A stretch of 64,000 bases of DNA from Colius striatus (lineage: Eukaryota; Chordata; Aves; Coliiformes; Coliidae): the NCBI RefSeq assembly GCF_028858725.1, contig NC_084759.1, positions 90,950,889 through 91,014,888 of the forward strand. Direction: 5' to 3'. The notes below the pieces were generated by a model. The model ran no database searches and was not told the DNA's origin. It saw only the letters and a program-made list of their open reading frames with translations. Position numbers and translations under genes: made by a program. Below, one piece after another: positions 49,301 through 61,300 of the stretch; positions within the stretch are counted from its first letter, which is position 1, and each line of letters begins with the position of its first letter.

Positions 49301-52300
49301 TCACCAAGTCAGCAGATACAGCAGTGGTGATCAGAGCATAAGGGCCGTTCACCAGGGCACCACTGATAAGCAGCATCACTGTTGCAAGTTGACAAAAAAT
49401 GGAAAATGTGAATTGCCTGAAAGACTGTTAATCATAACAATAGGAGACATCACAGCCTATGGTCTCAAATGATTTAATCCTTCCATGCCTCCCCTGAACC
49501 CATTACAGAATTAGGAAAGAAGGAGAAGCAACATACATTCCTATCTCACTTCAATGTTTACTCCAGGACATGAATAATCAAGAGTAAGAGGTGATGGGGG
49601 CCGAGTAAAAAGGCACTTTTCAGGGCTCTTCTTGATCCTGGTGGGTCAGAGAAAGGAGGAAGTCTGACCTAAGTGACCCTAAGAGCAGGGGATGCTCACA
49701 GGATTCACCCATGAGCCTCTTCTCTGTGCAGCACCAAGCATCAGAGGGCCCTAAAACTTAAAAATGCATTGAGCTAGGTGAGACACTGCTGTCAGAACTT
49801 GTGTTTCAACTTCTGTTTCAAAGTAACATATAGAAAGCCACAAGTGAAAACAGCCTATACAAGCAAAGCCAACGCTACTGTCAAAAGTAGAAGTAGTCTT
49901 TAAACATGTGACGTTTGGCAGAGGGAATATCATAAAGCCTGTGCTGACACAATAACCTCCAGAAAGACAAGTAATGATCTTAACTAAATCATTGTTCCCA
50001 TATCACCCTGTACTCACTTCCTAGACTCTCTTTCCTTACCCTGTAAAAAGCCTGCAAGACAAAGTCTAGGCCAGATTTCCTTCTTTCAGGAAAAATATAA
50101 AATAAAAACATAAAAAGAAGGAAGTAGCACCAAAGGATCACAAATGAAAAGTTCATAGAAAGCCAGGCAGAAAATAATTTAAAAAATACTCACCTACAGT
50201 AGCCTCGAGACCCATTTTACTGATTGCAGAGAACATGTACAACTGTAAAGACAAAACACCCCAAACATTGAATTCCGATGTACAGACTGATCCTAGCTTC
50301 CCCCTTTTCCCAATGTTAACTACAAAATATCTTAGCTGGTGTTACGTGAAAGCTAGTTCTAGGTTTTACCAAACCCTTTCAGACCACAGCAGAATGACTG
50401 ATTTGACACAGGAGAAAGATAGAGGGTATGCTCCTATTCCCCAGTACATTCTTTCAGAAGAAAGGGCTGTGTTAAGAGACAATACAATTTTAAACTCTCG
50501 AATTGGCAGCCTCAACACAGCACAGAATACTGTTCACAAAAAAGCCCATAAGAGAAAAATGCATCTCATGTTCAACTGCCAGTTTTCCAATAGTTATAGT
50601 GCAGAAATTTTAGCCTTGGAGCAGCTAAAGTTCTAAGAATTCAATACCAAATTTTACAGGAGTGAAACTTCCCATACAACACTATACTAAGCAATACATT
50701 ACATTTGTGTGCTTGTTTAGTGAAGGCAGCCCTGATGTCTGTACTTGCTCACATGCTCAACCTTTCATGCCAGCTTTTAACCTGGCCTGAACACTCTTTA
50801 CATCAGTGTTAGAAGATGTTGTTTGCAGAACTTCCCAAGGAATGCTGTCAGCCACAGCTGTAAGAGAGGGGCAGACTCTTACTGTGGGTGCTGCAAGCAA
50901 TAACATCATTCCGCAGGTTGATGCTCTCTTCTCCAGCCTGTCTGAAACCAGGCCTGCCAAAATTCCACCTGAAAGAAGACATAGGTGTGGGAGGAAAACA
51001 TTCTGTGCATGTTTTATATCAAAGGCAACAGTTACCCATAAGGATTTAAAACAGATTCAATATGACTTTCAATGCACAGTTACACACAGCAGCACAGGGC
51101 ATGAGACTGACAACATGATTCACACTGAGCAATATCCTCATTAACCAACCAATTTTCATTAATGACCTTGATGAGGGAGCAGAGGGCACTGTCAGTTTGC
51201 TGATGATACTAAACTGGGGGGAGTGGCTGACATCAGAAAGCTGTGCTGCCATTCAACGAGACCTGGACAGGCTGAAGGGTTGGGCAGGGAGAAATCTAAT
51301 GGAGTTCAACAAGGGCAAGTGTAGAGTCTTGCATCTGGGAAAGAAGAACCCCATGTACCAGTACAGGTTGGGGAATGAACTCTCAGAGAGTAGTGTAGGG
51401 CAAAGGGATCTGGGGGTCCTGTTGGACAGGAGGATGAGCATAAGCCAGCAACGTGCCCTCATGGCCAAGAAGGCCAATGGCATCCTGAGGTGTGTTAGAA
51501 AGGCTGTGCTTAGTAGGTCGAAAGAGATTCTCCTCCCCCTCTGCTCTCGTGAGACCACATCTGGAATATTGTGTCCAGTTCTGGGCCTCTCAGTTCAAGA
51601 AGAACAGGGAGCTGCTGGAGAGAGTTCAACACAGGGCCACCAAGATGATGAAGGGAGTGGAGCATCTCCCTTGTGACGAAAGACTGAGTGAGCTGGGGCT
51701 CTTCACCTTGGAGAAGACTGAGGGGTGACCTCATTAATGTTTACAAATACATAAAAGGTGGGTGTCAGGAGGATGGAGCCAGGCTCTTCTCAATGATGTC
51801 CAATGATGGGACAAGGGGCAATGGGTACAAGCTGGAACATAAGAGGTTCCAAAGAAATACAAAGAAAAACTTCTTCACTGTGAGGGTGAGGGAGCACTGG
51901 CACAGGCTGCCCAGATGGGTTGTTGAGTCTCCTTCTCTGAGGACATTCCAAACCCAGCTGGACAAGTTCCTGTGTTACCTACTCTAGGTGGTCCTGCTCT
52001 GGCAGGGGGGTTAGACTAGATGATCTTTCGAGATCCCTTCCAACCCTTAAGATTCTTTGACTTGGAAGACAACAGCAGCAGACAGTGGTTATTCCTCATT
52101 ATTTATTCCAGCTAAATATCCAAGATGACAGGGGTAGGAACAGAACAGAGATAAAAGAAATATTTAGAAATCATTGAAGTACTGCTTTGGAATGCAAAAA
52201 GTCTTTTTGACAGGTGCCACCCAGCCTCACTGCTGGTGTTCTGGAATGCAGTTATGCCCAGCTATTCACTGGTCCCTCCTCACACGCAACAGTAAACTTG

Positions 52301-55300
52301 GCTCCCGAGTGCTCTGTCCATGTCACACTGCAACCAGGGAAAATGAGCTATTCTAGATCTTGGGGCAAATGAAGCATTTGTTTTTTTTCTCCAGGCAGTC
52401 ACTCCAGGTTCTTCAATTTTCCCTACTTCTTGTCAGTGACAACACACAGAAGTAATAATCAGAGCACATGGTAGGAGGGGGCTGAAAGGCCTGAGGGAAG
52501 GAGCTGTTCGGAATTTGGTACAGGGAGAAGAAAAGGAAGTAATTTGGAGAATCTAGAGAAATAAATGTTTCTGGGCCTGCCTCTCTCTCCCCAGCTGCCA
52601 GTCTCTGAAATGCTCACATCTTGCTTGAATTTAAAGGTAAGTGACAAAGGTCCGAGCAGCACTGGCACATAGTTAAGCTTGTGTTCACAGTGGAATAAGA
52701 TTCACATCTCTAAGGTACTACTGGCTCTGGATTCTAGCTATCTGTGATGAAATAAGTACTGAAAAATGACAGAAGTCATATCCAGTACAAGACTAAGAAC
52801 GTTAACTGCAACACACTTTACACATGTATCTTGAACTACTGGGATCTACATAGCTCTTGATTTGGTGAAATTTCTCCATCCTGAGCATCATTTTCCATTG
52901 GACTGATACAGGGCTTTCCATAAAGGAATCATGAGAGGTGGAGAGGGGATGGGTGTGGGGATGTGTCATAAATCAGCTGGGCATTCAACATGATGCTTGT
53001 TTTATTGTAAGCTATACTATCTGCACTGGCATAAAAAACATAATTATTTAGTGCTCACCTCACAAATCACAAAGGAATAGTCTCATCTTTATTCTAATTA
53101 CAATCTCCCAATTTTATCACATATAGTTATAAGAGGTACCAAGAAAAAAGTCACAACTCAGACACCTGTGGACATTCACCTAAGCCTACAAAAAACACAT
53201 AACTGTGCAAGCTGAGATAGTTCTCTTATGTTAGAGTGACACAAAACTCACTTTTGGAGTTACCAAAACTCATGGTCCAGAGTTGATGAAGCTAAAAAAA
53301 ATCCACAATATTTGGCTCTGTTTACAGTCTGTATTGGCCTGTATAATTGGCTCTGTGATTTGTTCCATGTGAAGACATTTTGCTAGGTTTCCAACATCAA
53401 ACCCAGTTCTCAGCTTAATACCCTGCTACTCTTCTTTGGTGGACAAAAGGACTGATAATATATGTAAGCTGTGTGTGCCACAGCTTTTCCTAAACTGGTG
53501 TGATTAAGGAAATACTCACATTAAAACTTACCAAAGATTCCACCCACATCAAATAGTGTAGAAAGGTCCCCAGCTCTTTTGGCATCAAGATGCTCTAGGG
53601 AGAGAGAGAAGGAAAGCATGGCTCATTCTCAGACTATAAAACATAGAAATCTCACCACAGTCTTGTGGTAGGGTAAAAAGACACCTTACAGCAGGATTGT
53701 TCATCCACAGGAATAAGCTACCACAAGCTGTCACTGGGTAAGACAAATGAGAAAATATTGTAACTGGGTACTCTGAGATACAGTCTCCAAGTCCTCCACA
53801 GGACTCACAGTCCCTTCATCCTGTACTGATACTAGGGACTGCACCAGCCCATGTGCAAGATCTTGGCCTTGCTGAATCTCATGAGGTTCACATGGGTCCA
53901 CGTCTCAAGCTTGTCCAGGTTCCACTGGATAGCATCATGTCCTTCAGGTGAGTCAACTAAATCACTCAGCTTGGTGTCATCTGCAAACTTGCTGAGGGTG
54001 CACTTGATCTCACTATGTCATTGATGAAGATACCAACAGTACTGGTCCCAGTATGGACCCTTGAGGGACACCTCAATGTTCTTCATCTGGACATTGAGCC
54101 ATTGACCGCTATGCTCTGGATGAAACTGTTCAACCAATTCCTCATCTACCAAACAGTCCATCCATCAAACCCATCTCTCTCCAATTTAGAGAGGAGTGGG
54201 TTAATCACATCAAAGGCCTTACAGATGTCCAGATAGTTGACATTCATAGCTCTTCCGTTGCTGACATCTGTCACCTCCCTGTCTTCCACGTACCTTAGCA
54301 CAGCTTTTAGAAGGATCTGTCCCACAATTCTGCCAGGCATGGAGCTGAGGCTGACAGGTTGGTAATTCCCAGAGTCCTCCTTTCTACCCTATTAAAAAGG
54401 GGTGCAATGTTTCCCATCTTTCCAGTCACCGGGGGCTTCACCTGGCTGCTATGACATTTCAAATATCATAGCAACTTGACAATTACATCAATCGGTTCCC
54501 TCAGGACTCTGGGATGCACCTCCTCAGGTCCCATAAACTTACATATGTTCAGATTCTTCAGGTGGTCATGAACCTGATCTTCTCCTACAGTGGGGAGGGA
54601 CTTTGCTCTCCTATTCCCTGTCTTGCAGTACATCCACTCGAGAGGTATGGGAAGAGAGCTTGCCAGTGAAGACTGAGACAAAAAAAGTTGCTGAGTACCT
54701 CAGCCTGCTCCTAATCCATTCTTACTAGCTTGCCAGTCATGTTCACTTTCTTTGACCTTCCTTTTCTAGCTGACATACCCATAGAAGCCCTTCTTACTCT
54801 TCTTTGTGTCCTTTGCCAAGTTCATCACCAGCAGCACCTTGGTCTTTTCGAACCCCTTTTTACACAGTCAAGCAGCATCCCTATACTCTTCCCAGGATAT
54901 GTCCCTGTTTCCATTGCCTTTGCATTTCCTTCTCACTCGAGACCAGCAAGTCTCGAACCATCCACATCAGTCTCTTGCCTTCCTTTCACTATTTCTTAAA
55001 CCTGGGATCAAGAGCTGTTGTGCTCTACGGAAAGTGTCCTTAAACATCTGCTGGCTCTGTTCTGCTCCCTTGTCCATGAGGGCAGTTTCCCAGTGGGGTC
55101 CTACTGATTAAGTTCTTGAACAACTGGAATTTTGCTTTCCTAAAATTCAGCATCCTGACTTTACTGTCTATCTGATCCATATCCCTCAGGACCGCAACTT
55201 CCATCAGTGCATGACCATTGCAGCCCACGCTACTTCCACTCTCAACATCACCGATTGCCTCACTTGCTTCAGCGACCATCAACAGCTCTACTGCTTGGAC

Positions 55301-58300
55301 TGTACCAATGTCAAAGTTTGGCCTAACTATATTCCTGTTTGTGAATAGCCACAGATTGATAAATAATTAACACATGCTTCTAAGTGAGGCTCTTTGCTCT
55401 AAAAGCATGATTGGGGTATATTTGTATCACTATACAGATCCTCATCCTGGAGGTCTCCAACCCATGACCAGTAATGCTCATTGTTAAATTGCATCTGGCC
55501 ATCCTGCTTGACACATGCACCGAGACTACAAGGAGACAGTGATCTCCTCAACTCCAGTTTGCCATGAGCAGTGAAGACCTCTGTTTGCACACACCTTCAT
55601 TTATTCTGCTGTAGCTACTGATACACTACAGGGTCAGATTTTCAAAAGTACATCAGGAAGTTGTGCAACCCAGTCCTACTGTGTTAAGTGTGAAGGGTCA
55701 AAAGAATTTCTAAATCCCTTTGGTATTTTTTTAAAAAGTCTCTGAAATACATTTGAAAGAGCAGTATGTGCTTAAACAGTGGTGTCAGTGGCACTACTAT
55801 AACCTTGCCATTATCTGCCATGGCACAGATGGTAGAACTGTAGTAAATATCACAAAAGCCTGCTGCTTTCAAGGTACTCAGTCCTTCAGGAGCCCTGGTT
55901 ATTTGGAGTCCACGTACAATAGCCTTCAGCTATAAGACTTGCAGCTCTATGTGTTTTCATGGGTGTTCAACCTGTCTCTCTACTGGTTATTATTGCCATA
56001 CTTGTCCAGCATAGCTTTTTTCGTAGCTGGGGGTTTAAAGGTCACATCAAGACTCATGAAAACAGGAATTTCTCTGGCTAGGGAAAACTCCATTTTCTGC
56101 ACTCAACAACACAAAACAGCAGTACTGAACGATAAAGAAGTTAATTTAGATTTTTTTGGTAAGCATTCTAAGAAGGTACTTCAATCATGTAAAAACATGA
56201 TTGAAGTACCTTCTTAGAATGCTTACCAAAAAAATCTAAATTAACTTCTTTATCGTGTAAAATCATGTAAAAACATGATTGAAAAGTAAATATTTTCCAT
56301 TGGTTTGCAAGAGCCAAAGATGCAGCATTTACGCTTGGAACTGTTGAAGGTAAGGCAGTTTTTTTGTTTTGTTTGTTTAGAAAGTGTCCTCTCAACAACT
56401 GAGCTCATAAAACTGAGAAATATGTTAGTTACAACTCTCCTGCTACTATAGCAAAGACAGTCTATTTTAGAAGCAGTAATGTTTATTTTCTTATTTATTT
56501 CAAACTCCTATTTCCAGACACTTTATAGTCATAATTCTGTATACCTTTACTGTAGCACTTACCTACATTTGTGATGTAGAGGGGAAGCCAGAAGAGGAAA
56601 GTATAGCTCACCAGCTTTGCAAACAGAAGACAAAGGGAGAACTCTATGACTCCCTGAAAGAAAAAAGAAAATTGAAAGATAATATCTCAACAGAGGATGC
56701 TCTTTGCTTTCAAAGACCGTTATAAAAATGGTATCTAAGAAACATTTCAGGCTTTTCTTCTTCTCTTAAGAATTTCTAAGAAGCATGCTTCCCCTGAGAA
56801 CACAAAGCTTACAATTAGAGGAGACTGTAGTATTTTACTTACATGTTTTCTCTTCTCTTAATGGTACTGAATTGACTGAAGAGAGAACACTAAAATGAAC
56901 AGAAAGGGCTTGATACTGTTTGAGACCCCTGAATCACTTACTTGCATCATGTAGAGAGTTTTCATATAGCATAATAGTAGGTTTGGAGTTCATTCCAGAG
57001 AAATTGGCATATTTTTGTGTTCTTTAGATCCTTCAGATGGTTTTAAGATTTCTAACTTCTTATTTAACTCTTTACAAAGAGCCAGTAAAGCAGTACTACA
57101 GTCCAATTCAAGGATTATAGTCTTTGACCTAAAGGAAACTTCTTTTCCTTTCAGCAGCAATCCAAACATCTGGACTATCTGACACCTCTCAATATAAACC
57201 ACACAAGAGATTTTAAAATTAAAGCTTTTAAGAACAGTGTTGAGGAGTGTAAAAAGGGGAACCATGGAAGGAAGTTCTGATACAGAGAAGTGGTTACAGA
57301 CTCAGCCAGCTATTCCATTCCTAATACCTGCATGTTATTAACCAAAGTCACTAAACTTTTACACTACAGGCTGCTCTGGTATCAGTTATAATGAGGTGGA
57401 AAACAGACCCAAACAGTTTATATGGGTACTGGAGTCTAGATGCTTGTTGTTTCCAAGGTGCAACCAATCAGCTTATGCCATCTGCTTAGTGGGGAAAAGA
57501 GTACTCTTGGATCAATTTTCACTCCTCCAAAAGGGGTATACTTCATCTTGTGTACCAGAATCTGCTTTAGCTTATACAGAGTTGCCAATCCAAGCCTGTG
57601 ATGCAGAGTTAATCCCATCTACCACTCCGTCTAGAAGTTCTTCACAGAAATATGAATTCTGAGGCAAAGCTTAATTCTTAGAGGAACAGGCAAGAATAGC
57701 ACATGTACTCACAGGTATGCGCAAGGCCCCAAGGAAGCTGATGGCTGACGTCCCATGTCTACCTTCCCCAGGGACCACAGTGCTGGAATTCAACGATACA
57801 CTGCAATTTTCACTGTCAATAAGCAAGTGTTGAATCTCTGGATCCTGCAATTTTCCCCCAGCAACACCACATGAAAACCAAAGGAACAGTGCATCAAAAC
57901 ACACAGCAAGGGACCAAATGAATCCAAAATATTTTTTTAAAAAGTTAATCTCTTTTACCACAGAATGTTACAGCTTTTAAAAATCTCTTGATTTGGACAT
58001 ACAGAGTACATATAGAACGTATGGAGTATACACAGGGTATCAGGTGAAAGAGTCTCGTTGTTTACATCTGAGAGTGTACACTCCATTATAGAATGAAATC
58101 TACATTTGATTGTGGCACAATTGCAAGTTGCAAAAACAGATTTTCGAGCACAGTTTAATGGAATAAAACAATTTCCAGTCTTCCCTTAGCCTACTACATA
58201 AATGTGTAATTAAACTGACAATCTACTGTTTACTACAACACATTTCTGTATAAAAGCATCTTCCTTCTGTACAAACATTAAGTCTATTTTTCAGACTTTG

Positions 58301-61300
58301 TAACATCATTTTACTCACTAAGTACAGGCCATCTTCCCAACAGAATTATGGATATTGAGTGCTTTATGTTAAGCAGACATTTATTTTTTCACATCTGTTT
58401 CATTTGAGCATTGCAGTCCCCAAGTTTTAAGAGTCTGGACTTTACCTATATCACCCAAGTTGTAAATTTCGAGGTTTTTTCTAGCACTTGAATACAGGTT
58501 GCTAAGAATATCTGTGGAGCAAGTTATCACTCAACAAAAAACAAGCCATCCCATTTTAGCCATAAGAATATCTTGTTATTGTTATCCATCCACGACTCTG
58601 AAGTGAACTCTCAGAATGAAACTGGAAATTTACATCTTACAGTTGTTCACAGAAGAAATACATTTCAGGTATAAATTGTCCTCAGCACTTCTTTTCCAAC
58701 CCAGAGAAAGGAGAGGATACAGCTATCCTCCCTTTCACCTGCTCACTGAGCACCTCACCTAGCTGTGTGTTTTTGCTAGCTATGGATGTATTGTACATAT
58801 GGTCTTCTTTCTCCTAATGCTTGTGCATTTGAATAAAGCCTTAGTGAAGAATTAAGCCTCATATATATATTTGGCTGTAGATTAGTAAAGATAGAACAGC
58901 AGGCTGTTCCACTTCCAGCAGGTATTTACAAAGATGAAAACTTTCTCATGAATATGTTGTAAGCTGATGAAGGAAGAAAGGAAAAACTCAAACATTTAAG
59001 TGCTGAACAAATTCAGTTCTGCTATTTTACACTCAGTAATTCTAAACAAATTCTGGTTTTAATGAACTTCATTTAGGAGCAGACACTGGGAACCATCTAG
59101 ACACCTGAGCCCAGACATTAAGCATGATTTTAGAAGCTGTCATGTAGAATCCAAAATGTTTGTACAGTACTGGTAGATAACATACAGGATTTACAAGAAA
59201 TCCTGTACCCTGGTGAAGCATTAACTAGAAGACAAGCAAAACTCCCAAAGACCTCTGACACAGCACTGTAAACCTGTATTATGGCATGTGAGTCACTCCA
59301 TCATCACAAGTATTTATTTTCTGAATTACCAGAACAACTTCAAAACTTGAACTATTTTAAGAGTAGCAATTCAAACCATCAGTAGGGGAGAGATAAGAGC
59401 AGGGAAACACTGTTTGAAGCAATGAAGCTTCCCACTGGATTCAGTGGAAGACTCTTCCAGATAGTGTATTAAGTAATCTCTTGCATAATTTGCACAGTAA
59501 ACTTAGCCAGGATTGTCTGAGGCAATGCTGCTCATTCCTCAGATGGGTAGCTTTAAGTCTGTTTAAGAAGGAGTGGGTCAAATACTGATGTGGAAGTGAC
59601 CAAAGTCCAAATAACTTCAGCAACTTATACTGGAAACTTTTATCAACAATATGGGATTTTTATGCTGTACATAGCTAAATGACAAACAAAACCAGCAGTT
59701 TGTGCTTGGCGGAGATAACATAGCTCAGCCTTGCCAGCTTGTCACTGAGTGTGATTAGGCATATGGCACACACTTAATCTCTGGGGAAGGATTCATTATC
59801 CTTCAATTTTGTGTAATTTTAAAGAGGCCAACCTGACATAAGCAGTAATGAACTGCTTACACAAAGGTATTCAGGTCACGCAGCCAAAAATGCATTCTGC
59901 TTTTAAGCACTGCATATCCTGAATATGTGATTTCTTTTTACAGTAATTGAAGAGGTCAATGAAAAAAAAAAGTAAAAGCTGCCATTCCAGCATGCTGGGA
60001 TGAGACCAGCTCATAAATGCAAAACATCTGTTGTTTGTACACGCACAAAAGCTGACTGCGGTAATCAGCTCAGCATAACCCTAACACAATCACTGTGAAA
60101 AGGAAAGGTGTTTAACAACACTTTGACAAGAAAAATACTTACCTTCTGTCAGTGGCAGAAAATTAGGGGGTCCCAAACAGTGGCAAACAAGGATTTAAAT
60201 TTTTTATTAATTTTTTTAAAGACTGTAAGGACTCCACGTTATAGACAGATAACCCAGCTGGTAGAGTGGAGGGTGGAGGGGAGAATACTGATAGGATTGC
60301 CAGCAAGGGCCCTCATGCTTTGCTGTCCATATTGTCCCTCTGTCCTGTTCAGAAGGGATAGTCAGGGTGAGAGGGAGTACCTCTTTCTTGACCACTTGCC
60401 GTGCAGAATCTTTGCACAGGCTGACAGCAAAGGTTCTAGAGAGTTATGGAGACCATCTTTGTCTACTAGTTTGCTGTCTATATTTTAGCTGTCTTCGTGA
60501 CTTGTCTAATGACATCTGCTGACTTTCTTACACCTTCTCCCCTTATCTTACAGTTGGTTGTGAAATAATATTGCCAGATCGTTTCTGGGCTGAAGACTGT
60601 GCTTGGACAGCTGAAAATGAGCACAAATAAACTCAGTACAGAGGGATTAAACTCGACTCATCAAAAGAGTGAGTGTTTCCTTAGCAAAAAAAAAAATCAA
60701 AACTTTTTAATCAACACTGATTATTAACACTCTGTGAATGATGTTTTTTATTCTATAGGCAAACAATGAAAAGAGCAGGAAGTTTCTACTTTCCTGTAAA
60801 AGTCTGAAAAGTTTAAAGAAAAAAATATCCCTCTCGGGATATGATGTGCCAAGTCTATTGAATACAATTACAAAATTTCAAGTAGAAATTTTCAGTTAAT
60901 GTCCACCACAAGATAAAATGTCTTTTACTTACAAATGGGCAAATCCAGAATTCAGCTTCTAGTGAAAATGACCAGCACTTACAGTTACAAGTTTTAAGGA
61001 AGATTTCTGTGAATAATTGTTCATATTTAAAACTCTCCATGTATAATCTTGCCACTACATACACCTATTACATGAAAAAGGGAGAGGAGTAAGACTGCAA
61101 GGACGAGACACACAAGATATAAGTAGTTTAAACACTTTCAATGGGCTATTTTCAAAATATTTTGCAGTGCATTACTTTTTCTGGAATCAGAGAATCATAG
61201 AATGGTAGGGGTTGGAAGGGACCTTTAGAGATCACCTAGTCCAATTCCCCTGCAGAAGCAGGGTCACCTAGATCAGATCACATAGGAACATGTCCAGGTG

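Larger units (their letters stand above)
53595..56562 (-). other. SLC37A1 intron between exons c and d
   Basis: This intron of 3.0 kb contains a 1.5 kb CR1 with reverse-transcriptase sequence (about 53790-55330) and the 62 bp palindrome at 56129-56256. Confidence 0.85.

Noticed and set aside
51197..51676. 159-codon open frame on the plus strand
   Set aside because: Part of a CR1 LINE ORF2, antisense in an SLC37A1 intron. Annotated as a mobile element instead.
56129..56256. Palindrome as a canonical microRNA gene or a transposon with terminal inverted repeats
   Set aside because: A fully matched 62 bp stem with a 4-base loop is unlike typical bird microRNA precursors, and there is no internal sequence or target duplication as expected for a DNA transposon.
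56168..56398. Open frame on the minus strand that repeats the peptide [15 protein letters not shown] seen in a plus-strand frame at 55939-56217
   Set aside because: The same peptide on both strands is a consequence of the perfect palindrome, not of a coding gene.
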